Of a stretch of 64,000 bases of DNA, positions 1-8,626 are shown one piece after another. Within the stretch, counting starts at the first letter, position 1. Every line of letters begins with the position of its first letter. The notes under the pieces were generated by a model. That model searched no databases and was not told the origin of the DNA. It worked only from the letters and a program-made list of their open reading frames with translations. Made by a program: the position numbers and the translations under genes. Origin of the DNA: Sphingomonas sp. S2M10 (GTDB lineage Bacteria > Pseudomonadota > Alphaproteobacteria > Sphingomonadales > Sphingomonadaceae); the NCBI RefSeq assembly GCF_012650175.1, contig NZ_JAAILI010000008.1, positions 372,001-436,000 on the forward strand, in the 5' to 3' direction.

Positions 1-2374
1 ACGGATTCTGTTGCTTGGGCGCAACACTTGCCGCGGTGTGCCCCTCGATCATCATCTCACGATGGTCGTTTCTTGGTCGCAACAAGGTTATGTCCAAGTC
101 GTCGGCCTGCCCGCCCGCCACGGTGAGTCGCACGCGAACAAGATCGTGCTGCGCCTCGCCCTGGATCTTCCAGCAACGGGGGGCACCGCGGCCATCGCCG
201 GCATCCTCGAAGGCATCGCAGGCGAAACTGCCCGTGCGCGGCGGAAACAGGCAAAGCCCGCGTCGCGGCGGACCAGGGCGCCAGCCGCCTTCCGCCAATT
301 CGACCAGCATCGCCGATCCCACGCGCGCGAACAGCGGCGGCGGCCCGTCCAGCGGTGCGGCGACGGTTACCCAGTCGCCGCCGGTAAAGACGTCGCCGGT
401 CCAGACATGGGTCCAGTCGGCACCGGCCGGCAGATACTGGCGCCGCGCCGTCGCGCCCGCCTCCATCACCGGCGCGGCGAGCAGGTTGGGGCCCAGCAGA
501 TGCTCGTCGCTTTCCGCCCAGCAGTGCGGATCGTGCGGAAACACCGCCCAGGTCGGCAGCACCATCGGCGCATAATCGGCATGGTAGCGCAGCAGCAAAT
601 CGTAGAAGAACGGCACCAGTCGCTGGCGCAGCCGCAGCATCGCCTGGATCGCGGGCAGCACCTCGGGATACATCCAGGGCTCGTTGACCGTACGATCGTC
701 GTTCCAGCTGTGGATGCTGAAGCGCGGCATCAGCACGCCCGCCTGCACCCAGCGCACCAGCAGCTCGGCATCGGGCGCCGGCCCGGCAAACCCGCCCACG
801 TCGTGGCCGCTGTTCGACACGCCGGAGAGCGCCAGCCCCAGCGCCATGCGGGCGTTGTAGCGCAGCGTCTTCCATTCGGTGCGGTTGTCGCCGGTCCAGG
901 TCTGGGCATAGCGCTGCAGCCCGGCCATGCCCGATCGGGTCACCACATAGGGACGCTCGTCGGGCCGCGCCTCGATCTGCGCGCGGCGCGAGGCGCGCAT
1001 CATCAGCAGCGGCTGCACCGGCCGCATCGCGGCAGCCGGCACCGACGTGCCGAAACCGGCAAACCGGGCACGCGCGTCCCACACCTCATATTCGTTGTTG
1101 TCGTTCCAGGTCGAACGGATGCCCTGATCGAGCAGCGCCGACGTGACCTGCGCGCGCCACCAGGCGGCGGCGTCCGGATTGGTGAAGTCGATATAGCTGC
1201 CGACCTCGTCCCAGAATTGCGCTTCCACCGGCTGGCCATCGGCATCGCGGACGAAATAACCCGCCGCCGCCACTTCTTCGTAGCGCGGGTGGCTGCGCAG
1301 CAGCGCCGGCTTGATGTTCGGCACCAGCTCCACGCCCGCGTCGGCATAGCGCTTCACGAACGCCTGCGGATCGGGGAACTTGTCGCGGTTCCAGTGGAAC
1401 ACGTAGCGCTTGTCGCCGATCGAGGTGTAGCCGGACGAGAGGTGGAAGGAGGTGCAGCCGATGTCATGCTCGGCCAGCTTCTCCAGGAATCCGCCCATCT
1501 GCGCTGCGGCATCGGGCGCATCGGTATAGGTCATGGTCGAGCCCGAATAGCCGAGCGACCAGCGCGGCATCAGCGCCGGGCGGCCGGTCAGCCAGGTGAA
1601 GCGCCGGGTGACCGCCAGCGGATCGGGCCCGGCGATCATCCACAGGTCGACATCGCCGTGATCGGCAACCATGTGCCGGTAGAAGCCGTGGTAATTGTCG
1701 AGCTCGCGGCCGAAATCGAAGGCGACGTCGGCCACCGTGTCGTAGAAGGCGCCGTGGCAGCGCCCGGCCTCGTCCGCCACCAGCACATAGGGGATCGACT
1801 TGTACTGCGGATCGCTGGTCTCCGCATCATAGCCCATCGGATCGAGATTGGTCAGGCGGAAGCTGCGCCCGGCGCGGTTGGCGTCGCCGGTGCGGTCGCC
1901 CAGCCCGTAGAAGCGCTCGCCCGGGCGGCGCGCGACATAATGATGCGCCTTGCCGTCCCACCAGCCGAAATCATAGGCGTGGGTCGGGCGATCCTCGGCC
2001 ATCGGTACCCAGGCGTCGCCGTCGCGCTGCTCCCAGCCGCAGTGCAGCCCGTGCAGACGCGCGGTGAGGCGGATGCGATCGGTCTCCAGCACCAGCTGCT
2101 CGGCATCGTGGTGCAGCCGATAGGCCGGGCAGGTGAAGCCGGAGACGTCCATCCGGTCGCGGCCGGGCTCGGCGATGTCTTCCTGCCCCGGTGCGATCGC
2201 CCAGCTCGGCGGGCTGGTGACGGTGCCGGTGGCGAGCAGCAGCAGCCGCACCATGTCCTGCTCGAGCACGAACAGGTGCGCGACGGCGCCGGTATCCGAT
2301 TCCAGCGTGATCCGCCCCTGCCCTTCGCCGGCCACCGTGAAGCGCGGGGGATTGGAAAGCGTGGCGCGTCTCAT
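1..2374 (-). CDS. GH31 family alpha-glycosidase (3' end off window)
   Basis: The minus-strand frame is open for 791 codons from ATG 2374 to the window edge with no stop, so the C-terminus is missing. Family GH31 enzymes are retaining alpha-glycosidases. The nucleophile motif WNDNNEYE is visible (Asp near residue 425, base 1102), as is the acid/base motif TWTGDN (Asp near residue 496, base 889). The N-terminal beta-sandwich and a C-terminal region rich in short strands also fit the family. No signal peptide is seen, so hydrolysis is probably cytoplasmic after uptake by the adjacent MFS transporter. Its ATG overlaps the transporter stop (ATGA, 2371-2374), implying translational coupling in the glpD-glpR-MFS-GH31 unit. 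Substrate is not readable; an alpha-glycoside that releases glycerol would suit the neighbours (inference). Confidence 0.88.
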   Translation of the reverse strand, partial: MRRATLSNPPRFTVAGEGQGRITLESDTGAVAHLFVLEQDMVRLLLLATGTVTSPPSWAIAPGQEDIAEPGRDRMDVSGFTCPAYRLHHDAEQLVLETDRIRLTARLHGLHCGWEQRDGDAWVPMAEDRPTHAYDFGWWDGKAHHYVARRPGERFYGLGDRTGDANRAGRSFRLTNLDPMGYDAETSDPQYKSIPYVLVADEAGRCHGAFYDTVADVAFDFGRELDNYHGFYRHMVADHGDVDLWMIAGPDPLAVTRRFTWLTGRPALMPRWSLGYSGSTMTYTDAPDAAAQMGGFLEKLAEHDIGCTSFHLSSGYTSIGDKRYVFHWNRDKFPDPQAFVKRYADAGVELVPNIKPALLRSHPRYEEVAAAGYFVRDADGQPVEAQFWDEVGSYIDFTNPDAAAWWRAQVTSALLDQGIRSTWNDNNEYEVWDARARFAGFGTSVPAAAMRPVQPLLMMRASRRAQIEARPDERPYVVTRSGMAGLQRYAQTWTGDNRTEWKTLRYNARMALGLALSGVSNSGHDVGGFAGPAPDAELLVRWVQAGVLMPRFSIHSWNDDRTVNEPWMYPEVLPAIQAMLRLRQRLVPFFYDLLLRYHADYAPMVLPTWAVFPHDPHCWAESDEHLLGPNLLAAPVMEAGATARRQYLPAGADWTHVWTGDVFTGGDWVTVAAPLDGPPPLFARVGSAMLVELAEGGWRPGPPRRGLCLFPPRTGSFACDAFEDAGDGRGAPRCWKIQGEAQHDLVRVRLTVAGGQADDLDITLLRPRNDHREMMIEGHTAASVAPKQQNP

Positions 2375-3627
2375 TTCACGGGCTCCGGAAGGCGAAGATG
2401 GCGCAGGCCGGCGATCAGCACGACCGCGCCGAGGATGTCGAAGACGGAAAGCATGCCGAACAGCGGCGCATAGCCGACGGTATCGGCCAGCTGCCCGATC
2501 AGCAGCGAGAAGAGCAGCCCGCCGATCCAGCCCGCCTGGCCGATAAAGCCGTTGGCGGCGCCGACTTCCTCGGCGGTGAATACGTCGGCGGACAGGGTGT
2601 TGATCAGCACCGAGATCATCTGGTGCGCGAAGCCGCCGATGCAGAACAGCGCGATCGCGGTATAGGGGCTGGCGGCGAGACCGATACAGCCCGGCGCGAT
2701 CATCAGCACCGCCGCCAGCGCCACGCCCGTCACGCGCGAGGCGATCAAGGGCAGCCGGAAGCGCTTGACCAGGAAGGGCGAGAGATAGCCGCCCAGCACG
2801 CCGCCCAGATCGGCGGCGAGGAAGGGCAGCCAGGCGAACAGCGCGATCTGCTTCAGGTCCATGCCGCGCTCGGTGGCGAGGTACAGCGGGATCCAGAAGC
2901 TGAAGGTCTGCCAGGCCGGCTCGGCCAGGAAGCGCGGCACCGCGATGATCCAGAAGCGCGCGGTGCCGAGGATTTCGCGCGCGGAGGCGCGGCGGGCAAG
3001 CGGCTTGGGCCGGCCTTCGGCGATCAGCGCGCGCTCCCGGTCGGTGATCGCCGGATGCGCGCCCGGGCTGCGATAAAAGGCCCACCAGGCGACCGACCAG
3101 ATCAGTCCCACCGCGCCGGTCACCACAAAGGCCATCCGCCAGTCCGTGTAGATCATCACGATCGCTACAACCGGGGGCGCCAGCAGCGCGCCGAGCGAGG
3201 TGCCGGCATTGAACCAGCCGACCGCCACCGAGCGCTCGCGCGCGGGAAACCATTCCGCGATCGCCTTGATGCCGGAGGGGATGGCGGCGGCCTCGAACAT
3301 GCCGAGCAGGCCGCGGAAGAACATCAGCCCCAGCCACCCCGCCGCCAGCGCGTGCAGCATGTTGGCGACCGACCAGGCCGCACCGAACAGCGCGAAGCCG
3401 GCACGCAGGCCGATGCGGTCGACGATCATCCCGGCGATCGGCTGCATCACCGTATAGGCCAGCTGGAAGCCGCCGACGACATAGCTGTACTGCTCGGTCG
3501 TCATGTGCATCACGGTCTTCAGCTCGGGCGCGAGCACGCCCAGCGAATTACGCGCGAGATAATTGGCAATGGTGCCGGCGCAGATCAGCCCGACGATCCA
3601 CCAGCGAAGATGGGCAATACGCCGCAT
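2371..3627 (-). CDS. MFS transporter, hexuronate/anion:cation symporter-like (ACS type)
   Basis: The protein has 418 residues in about 12 hydrophobic segments. It has the MFS signature around DRIGLRAGF after helix 2 and a long central loop, the pattern of the ACS family (ExuT/galactonate-type permeases). The start is placed at ATG 3627 (MRRIAHLRWW), preceded by an AGGGGCAGGA-type ribosome site. An upstream TTG at 3717 would overlap glpR by 4 bp but adds 30 non-hydrophobic residues. It sits between glpR and the GH31 gene and overlaps the latter by 4 bp. It probably imports the glycoside that GH31 hydrolyses. No glpF facilitator is present in the visible unit. Substrate is inferred from context only. 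Confidence 0.85.
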   Translation of the reverse strand: MRRIAHLRWWIVGLICAGTIANYLARNSLGVLAPELKTVMHMTTEQYSYVVGGFQLAYTVMQPIAGMIVDRIGLRAGFALFGAAWSVANMLHALAAGWLGLMFFRGLLGMFEAAAIPSGIKAIAEWFPARERSVAVGWFNAGTSLGALLAPPVVAIVMIYTDWRMAFVVTGAVGLIWSVAWWAFYRSPGAHPAITDRERALIAEGRPKPLARRASAREILGTARFWIIAVPRFLAEPAWQTFSFWIPLYLATERGMDLKQIALFAWLPFLAADLGGVLGGYLSPFLVKRFRLPLIASRVTGVALAAVLMIAPGCIGLAASPYTAIALFCIGGFAHQMISVLINTLSADVFTAEEVGAANGFIGQAGWIGGLLFSLLIGQLADTVGYAPLFGMLSVFDILGAVVLIAGLRHLRLPEPVK

Positions 3628-3713
3628 TCCGTTTCCTGCCCCTAAATGGAACGGCTTCGCGGCCGTTCTCGTGGTTGGATGCCTGGCCATCCTGCGATAA
3701 TTGGCCTGACCAA

Positions 3714-4496
3714 TCAAGCGTCTGTTTCGGTCACCCGCACTTGCCCTGCCGCGCAGGCCGCAGCGATGCCGGAATGTAGGAGCCGATCGGTGACCAAATG
3801 ATCAATGACCGCCATCTCGGCGATCCGTACCGGCGCCGGGCGGCCGAACTTGGTCTGGTCCGTCGCCAGGATGACGGTGCGTGCCTGTTCGATGATCGTC
3901 TGCGAGACGCGCACCTCGTCCATGTCGAAGTCGAGCAGCGTGCCGTCACCGTCGATCGCCGAGGCGCCGATCAGCGCGTAATCGAGCTTGAAGCCGCGCA
4001 GGAAATCCATCGCGAGGGCGCCCACCACCGCGCGGTCGCTCGCCCGCACCCGCCCGCCGGCAACCACCACCTCGATGGTCGGCACCCCGCCCAGGATGTC
4101 CGCGACGTTCAGGTTGTTGGTCACCACCAGCAGATGGCGGTGCCGCACCAGCGCGCGGGCGATCGCCTCGGTGGTGGTGCCGATGTTGATGAACAGGCTG
4201 GCACCGTCCGGCACCAGCGCCGCCGCCGCGGTGCCGATCGCCGCCTTGGCGCCGGCCGCCACCTGGCGCCGCGCCTCGCGATCGAGATTGTCGACGCCCG
4301 AGGTCACTACCGCGCCGCCATGGACGCGCGACAGCATCGCCTGCTTGGCAAGCTGGTTGAGGTCGCGGCGGATCGTCTGGGGCGTCACGTCCAGCGCCGT
4401 CGCCAGCGCCTCGACGCTGACGCTGCCGGTCTGCCGCGCGAGCTCGAGGATACGCGCGTGGCGCCCCGCGACCAGATCGGGCAGATCCTCGGCCAT
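3714..4496 (-). CDS. glpR: DeoR/GlpR-family transcriptional repressor of glycerol-3-phosphate genes
   Basis: The protein has 260 residues. An N-terminal DeoR helix-turn-helix (residues about 8-60, with VSVEALATALDVTPQTIRRDL) is followed by the DeoRC sensor domain. The sensor carries the phosphosugar-binding style motifs INIGTTTEA and VTNNLNVA. DeoR-type GlpR proteins are repressors released by glycerol-3-phosphate. The start is ATG 4496, which shares one base with the glpD stop (TGATG). This is strong evidence that glpD and glpR are co-translated. A longer upstream frame to 4625 lies wholly inside glpD and is rejected. The likely operators are the AACGAA/TTCGTT repeats between glpD and glpK. 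Confidence 0.9.
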   Translation of the reverse strand: MAEDLPDLVAGRHARILELARQTGSVSVEALATALDVTPQTIRRDLNQLAKQAMLSRVHGGAVVTSGVDNLDREARRQVAAGAKAAIGTAAAALVPDGASLFINIGTTTEAIARALVRHRHLLVVTNNLNVADILGGVPTIEVVVAGGRVRASDRAVVGALAMDFLRGFKLDYALIGASAIDGDGTLLDFDMDEVRVSQTIIEQARTVILATDQTKFGRPAPVRIAEMAVIDHLVTDRLLHSGIAAACAAGQVRVTETDA

Positions 4497-6022
4497 CAGG
4501 CGGAACGCGCCAGCCGCGGATGATCGCCCGCCAGATAGGCCGTCAGCCGCGCTTCCGTCTCCGGCGGCACGTGCAGGCCCAGCTTGCTGCGCCGGTAGAG
4601 AATGTCCTCGGCGGTGATCGCCCATTCCCGCGTGCGCAGATACTCGATCTCGCGCACCGTCAGCCCGCCGCCCAGATCGATGCCGAGATCGGACGGCGTC
4701 ATCGCGTCGCCGAGCAGCACGTGCACGCGCGTGCCATAGGCGCGGGCCAGCCGCCGCAGCAGATCGGCCGGCATGTCGGGGCGCGCGTGTTGCAGCCCGG
4801 CGACAAAGCGATCGAAGTCGCCGTCCGGCATATCGCCGCCCGGCAGCGTCGCCCCTGCCGTCCAGGCGCCGCGCGCATCGGGGAAAAAGCGCGACAGCTC
4901 GGCCATCGCGTGCTCGGCCAGCTTGCGATAGGTGGTGATCTTGCCGCCGAAAATGCTCAGCATCGGCGCGCGATCCTCGTCCCCGTCGAGGTCGAGCACG
5001 TAATCGCGCGTCACGGCCGAGGCATTGCCGGCCTTGTCGTCATAGAGCGGGCGGATGCCGGCATAGCTCCACGCGACGTCCTTCTCGGACGGCGGGTTGG
5101 CGAAATAGCGCGCCGCGGTGTCCAACAGGTAGCGTGTTTCCTCGTCGCTGATCTGCGCCTTGCCCGGCGCGCCTTGCCACACCTCGTCGGTCGTGCCGAT
5201 CAGCGTGTACTTGCCCTCATAGGGCACGGTGAACACGATCCGGCGATCGGGGTTCTGCAGCATGAAGGCATGGTCGCCCGGATAGAGCCTGGGCACCACC
5301 AGATGGCTGCCCTTCACCAGCCGCAGCCCGCGATCGGCGACCACGTCGGGCACGCGGCCCAGCACGTCCGCCACCCAGGGGCCTGCGGCGTTGACCAGTG
5401 CCCGGGCGCGCACGCTGCGCTCGCCGGTGTCATCGGCGATGGTCGCGATCCACTCCGCCCCGTCGCGGCGCGCACCGCGCAGCGCGGTGCGGGTGCGGAT
5501 GTCGGCACCCTTCTCCGCCGCATCCATCGCGTTGAGCACCACCAGCCGGCTGTCTTCCACCCAGCAATCCGAATAGACGAAGGCCTTGCCCCTGGCGGTC
5601 TTCAGGCCCCGCCCGAACGGCGTGCGCGCTAGGTTGATCGTGTCGGTCCCCGGCAGCTTCTTGCGCCCGCCGAGATGGTCGTAGAGGAACAGCCCCAGCC
5701 GCACCATCCAGGCCGGGCGCGGCGATTGGGTCTGCGGCAGCACGAAGCGCAGCGGCCAGATGATGTGCGGCGCCATGGCCCATAGCCGCTCGCGCTCGAT
5801 CAGCGCCTCGCGCACCAGCCGGAACTCGCCATATTCGAGATAGCGCAGCCCGCCATGGATCAGCTTTGTCGAGGCCGAGGAGGTGTGGCTGGCCAGATCC
5901 TCCTTCTCGACGAGCAGCACCGAAAGGCCCCGGCCCGCCGCGTCGCGGGCGATGCCGGCGCCGTTGATGCCGCCGCCCACCACCAGCAGATCGAAACGCT
6001 CTTCGGAGTGTGCGGCCGCCAT
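4496..6022 (-). CDS. glpD: Aerobic glycerol-3-phosphate dehydrogenase (FAD-dependent)
   Basis: This 508-residue protein oxidises sn-glycerol-3-phosphate to dihydroxyacetone phosphate at the inner face of the membrane and passes electrons to quinone. The N-terminal FAD dinucleotide fold is clear (VVGGGINGAGIARDAAGRG). The family segment SSASTKLIHGGLRYLE and the C-terminal DAO_C region (KLGL) also match. ATG 6022 is chosen because GAGGCGAAGC lies just upstream; ATG 6034, four codons earlier, has no such site. The gene is divergent from glpK across a short promoter region and overlaps glpR by one base. Length is normal for the family. Confidence 0.95.
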   Translation of the reverse strand: MAAAHSEERFDLLVVGGGINGAGIARDAAGRGLSVLLVEKEDLASHTSSASTKLIHGGLRYLEYGEFRLVREALIERERLWAMAPHIIWPLRFVLPQTQSPRPAWMVRLGLFLYDHLGGRKKLPGTDTINLARTPFGRGLKTARGKAFVYSDCWVEDSRLVVLNAMDAAEKGADIRTRTALRGARRDGAEWIATIADDTGERSVRARALVNAAGPWVADVLGRVPDVVADRGLRLVKGSHLVVPRLYPGDHAFMLQNPDRRIVFTVPYEGKYTLIGTTDEVWQGAPGKAQISDEETRYLLDTAARYFANPPSEKDVAWSYAGIRPLYDDKAGNASAVTRDYVLDLDGDEDRAPMLSIFGGKITTYRKLAEHAMAELSRFFPDARGAWTAGATLPGGDMPDGDFDRFVAGLQHARPDMPADLLRRLARAYGTRVHVLLGDAMTPSDLGIDLGGGLTVREIEYLRTREWAITAEDILYRRSKLGLHVPPETEARLTAYLAGDHPRLARSA

Positions 6023-6043
6023 GCTTCGCCTCATGTTCGCTAT

Positions 6044-6120
6044 TTTTCGTTTATAGCAGTAAGTGGACAGAAACGAAAGCGTTGACGCGCGAACGAAAAT
6101 CTACGAGCGTCCGAACGAAC
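6044..6120. promoter_or_regulatory. Probable GlpR operator cluster between glpD and glpK
   Basis: Four copies of a TTCGTT/AACGAA half-site lie in the divergent promoter region. TTTTCGTTT is at 6044-6052, AAACGAAAG at 6071-6079, AACGAAAA at 6092-6099 and CGAACGAAC at 6112-6120. Repeats of this kind are what DeoR/GlpR proteins bind in other proteobacteria. The last copies lie just ahead of the glpK ribosome site (AGGAGGGG, 6123-6130). Binding here could therefore repress both directions. Confidence 0.6.
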
Positions 6121-6134
6121 ATAGGAGGGGCTTG

Positions 6135-7619
6135 GTGGACCGGAACCACATTCTCGCGATCGATCAGGGCACCACTTCGACGCGCAGCGTGATCTTCGAT
6201 TCGGCCGGGCGCCGTGTCGCCACCGCGCAGACAGAGTTCGAGCAGCATTATCCCGGCCAGGGTTGGGTGGAGCATGATCCCGAGACAATCTGGCGCGACG
6301 CGCTGACCACCGCGCGCGAGGCGCTGCTCAAGAGCGGCGTCGGCGTGGGCAGCATCGCCGCGATCGGCATCACCAACCAGCGCGAGACGACACTCGTGTG
6401 GGACCGCGCCACCGGCGAACCGATCCACCGCGCGATCGTCTGGCAGGACCGCCGCACCGCCGAGCGCTGCGCCGAGTTCAAGGCCGAGGGCGTCGAGGCC
6501 GAGGTGCGGGCGCGCACCGGGCTGCTGGTCGATCCCTATTTCTCGGCGACCAAGCTCGGCTGGATCCTCGATCATGTGCCGGGCGCGCGGGCGCGGGCCG
6601 AGCGCGGCGAACTCGCCTTCGGTACGATCGACAGCTTCCTGCTCTGGCGGCTGACCAAGGGCGCGGTGCACGCGACCGACGTGACCAATGCGGCGCGCAC
6701 CTCGCTGTTCAACATCCATAGCGGCGAATGGGACGCCGAGCTGTGCCGGCTGTTCGGCATTCCCATGGCGCTGCTACCGGCGGTGCACGACAACGCGCAT
6801 GTCTATGGGATGACCGATCCCGAATATTTCGGCCTGCCGATCCCGATCGCGGGCATGGCGGGGGACCAGCAGGCGGCGCTGTTCGGCCAATGCTGCTTCG
6901 CGCCGGGCACCGCCAAGTCGACCTATGGCACCGGCTGCTTCCTGCTGCTCAACACGGGCGACAAGGCCGTCGCCTCCGAGCATCGGATGCTCACCACCCC
7001 CGCCTACCGGATCGACGGCCGGACATCCTATGCGCTGGAAGGCTCGATCTTCGTCGCCGGCGCTGCGATCAAATGGCTGCGCGACGGCATCGGCGTGATC
7101 ACCCATGCCCGCCAGACCAACGACATGGCGACGCGCGTGTCCGACAGCCACGGCGTCTACATGGTCCCGGCGTTCGTCGGCCTCGGCGCGCCGCACTGGG
7201 ACCCCGAGGCGCGCGGCGCGATCTTCGGGCTGACGCTCAGCGCCACCCAGGCGCATCTCGCCCGCGCTGCGCTGGAGGCGGTGGCGTACCAAACCTACGA
7301 CCTCGTCGCGGCGATGGTGCAGGATGGCGGCGTGCGGCCGGCGATGCTACGCGTCGACGGCGGCATGGCAGCCAATGACTGGCTGTGCCGCTTCCTCGCC
7401 GACATCCTCGACGTCGCGGTGGAGCGGCCGGACGATCTGGAGACCACCGCACGGGGCGCGGCCTTCCATGCCGGGCTTGCGGTGGGGCTGTGGTCCGATC
7501 TGGACGCCCTCTCGGCGATCTGGTCGCGCCAGGCCTGTTTCGAGCCGTCGATGGAAGCGGGGCATCGGACCACGCTGCTGGCCGGCTGGCACGATGCGCT
7601 GCGGCGGACGCTGGGATGA
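6135..7619 (+). CDS. glpK: Glycerol kinase
   Basis: The 494-residue FGGY-family kinase phosphorylates glycerol to sn-glycerol-3-phosphate. The N-terminal ATPase motif DQGTTSTRSV, the GITNQRETT block and the C-terminal VDGGMAANDWL block are all present. The start is GTG 6135 (VDRNHILAIDQ), placed by the strong AGGAGGGG ribosome site at 6123-6130. The in-frame ATG 6063 lies upstream among the operator repeats and would add 24 low-complexity residues. Length equals that of typical GlpK proteins. It is divergent from glpD-glpR-MFS-GH31. Glycerol made inside the cell by GH31 would be captured here. Confidence 0.95.
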   Translation: MDRNHILAIDQGTTSTRSVIFDSAGRRVATAQTEFEQHYPGQGWVEHDPETIWRDALTTAREALLKSGVGVGSIAAIGITNQRETTLVWDRATGEPIHRAIVWQDRRTAERCAEFKAEGVEAEVRARTGLLVDPYFSATKLGWILDHVPGARARAERGELAFGTIDSFLLWRLTKGAVHATDVTNAARTSLFNIHSGEWDAELCRLFGIPMALLPAVHDNAHVYGMTDPEYFGLPIPIAGMAGDQQAALFGQCCFAPGTAKSTYGTGCFLLLNTGDKAVASEHRMLTTPAYRIDGRTSYALEGSIFVAGAAIKWLRDGIGVITHARQTNDMATRVSDSHGVYMVPAFVGLGAPHWDPEARGAIFGLTLSATQAHLARAALEAVAYQTYDLVAAMVQDGGVRPAMLRVDGGMAANDWLCRFLADILDVAVERPDDLETTARGAAFHAGLAVGLWSDLDALSAIWSRQACFEPSMEAGHRTTLLAGWHDALRRTLG

Positions 7620-7626
7620 CCACAAC

Positions 7627-7736
7627 TTAGCCCCTTCCCTTCAGGGGAGGGGTTGGGGTGGGGCAGTGTCTCACCGAGACCAATGTACGTTCTGGAATCC
7701 CTCCACCTCAACCCCTCCTCCAAGGAGGAGGGGCTA
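7627..7736. repeat. Palindromic repeat doublet (REPIN-like), left copy
   Basis: Two copies of a G/C palindrome face each other. One (7627-7664) begins TTAGCCCCTTCCC and runs into GGGGAGGGGTTGGGG. The inverted one (about 7701-7736) contains ACCCCTCCTCC and GGAGGAGGGGCTA. The same motif occurs as an inverted doublet at 8627-8740. It follows glpK, so it could end transcription. It looks like a dispersed REP-type element. Confidence 0.65.
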
Positions 7737-7767
7737 TTGTCGTCTTCCCTTGCCTTTCCCCTCGACT

Positions 7768-7805
7768 CGCTGCTACACTGAACCACATGGTTCAGTGTAG
7801 CAGCG
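7768..7805. promoter_or_regulatory. Perfect 17-bp-arm palindrome over the arsR start codon
   Basis: The arms CGCTGCTACACTGAACC (7768-7784) and its exact complement (7789-7805) are separated by four bases, ACAT. The ATG of the following ArsR gene (7787-7789) sits in the centre and no Shine-Dalgarno sequence precedes it. This is most simply an autoregulatory operator for the dimeric ArsR protein. In RNA it could also form a hairpin hiding the start codon. Confidence 0.7.
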
Positions 7806-8149
7806 CCGCGTTAGACACCGCGTTTGCCGCGCTCTCCGATGCCACCCGGCGTGGCATACTCGAGCGGCTCGGGCGGCAGGAAAGCTCGGTCTCATCGCTC
7901 GCCGACGCGTTCGACATGACCCTCACCGGCATGAAGAAGCATATCGGCGTGCTGGAACAGGCAGGCCTCGTCACCACCGAGAAGGTCGGGCGGGTGCGGA
8001 CCTGCCGGCTGGGCGGCCAGGGCCTGCGCGCCGAGGCCGCCTGGATCGACGGCATACAGCAACTTTGGGACGCGCGCTTCGACGCGCTGGACGGAATCGT
8101 AGGGGAACTCAAACGCAAGGAGCAGTCGGATGGGCCTGAGCATGCATGA
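7787..8149 (+). CDS. ArsR-family winged-helix repressor (SRPBCC-linked type)
   Basis: This is a 120-residue winged-helix protein. It begins with the family block LDTAFAALSDATRRGILERL, followed by a recognition helix region SLADAFDMTLTGMKKHIGVLEQAGLV. There is no metal-binding cysteine motif, as in the ArsR subgroup that accompanies AHSA1/SRPBCC genes. The start is ATG 7787, in the centre of a long palindrome; no other start codon fits this frame. Its 3' end overlaps the SRPBCC gene by 20 bp, so the two are co-translated. It probably represses its own operon. The inducing ligand is unknown. Confidence 0.9.
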   Translation: MVQCSSAALDTAFAALSDATRRGILERLGRQESSVSSLADAFDMTLTGMKKHIGVLEQAGLVTTEKVGRVRTCRLGGQGLRAEAAWIDGIQQLWDARFDALDGIVGELKRKEQSDGPEHA

Positions 8150-8615
8150 CACCGCAACGTCGCGGACCAAGGTGGAGCGTATCTCGGACGTGGACATGGT
8201 GGTCCAGCGGACCTTCGACGCCCCCGCCCGGCTCGTCTTCCAGGCGTGGAGCGACGCCGCGCTGTTCCGCCGCTGGTGGGTCCCCGCCTCGGCCCCCGTC
8301 CGCCTGCGGACCTGCGAGATGGATGTGCGCACCGGCGGCAGCTACCGCCTAGAATTCGGCGCGGACGAGGGGCCGGTCCATGCCTTTTTCGGCCGCTATG
8401 TCGAAGTGGTGCCGGACGCGAAGATCGTCTGGACCAACGAGGAAAGCGACGACGGCGCGCTGACCACCGTCACTTTTGCGGAAACCGACGGCAAGACGCT
8501 GGTGACCTATCACGATCGGCACGGCTCGAAGGAGTCGCTCGACGAGGCGTTCGAGGGGATGGAGGGCGGGATCGCCGAACAGTTCGAGCAGCTGGCGGCG
8601 GTGCTGGCGGAGTGA
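8130..8615 (+). CDS. SRPBCC (AHSA1-like) domain protein
   Basis: This 161-residue protein has a START-like helix-grip fold. It shows the typical opening DVDMVVQRTFDAPARLVFQAWSD, the RRWWVP segment, and a C-terminal amphipathic helix ending in EQFEQLAAVLAE. Such proteins bind hydrophobic ligands or act as cyclase or chaperone-like factors; the specific role here is unknown. ATG 8130 is supported by AAGGAG at 8117-8122 with 7-base spacing. It overlaps the end of the ArsR gene. Together they form the usual ArsR-AHSA1 two-gene operon, here isolated between two palindromic repeat doublets. Confidence 0.88.
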   Translation: MGLSMHDTATSRTKVERISDVDMVVQRTFDAPARLVFQAWSDAALFRRWWVPASAPVRLRTCEMDVRTGGSYRLEFGADEGPVHAFFGRYVEVVPDAKIVWTNEESDDGALTTVTFAETDGKTLVTYHDRHGSKESLDEAFEGMEGGIAEQFEQLAAVLAE

Positions 8616-8626
8616 CGCGCTTCTTC

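Noticed and set aside
11..2473. 820-codon plus-strand open frame opposite the GH31 gene
   Set aside because: It is the antisense shadow of a high-G+C gene: Arg/His/Ala-rich, no family features. The minus strand shows GH31 catalytic motifs.
3628..3717. TTG start at 3717 for the MFS gene
   Set aside because: The extra 30 residues are polar and unconserved in style, and ATG 3627 has a better ribosome site at the beginning of the first membrane helix region.
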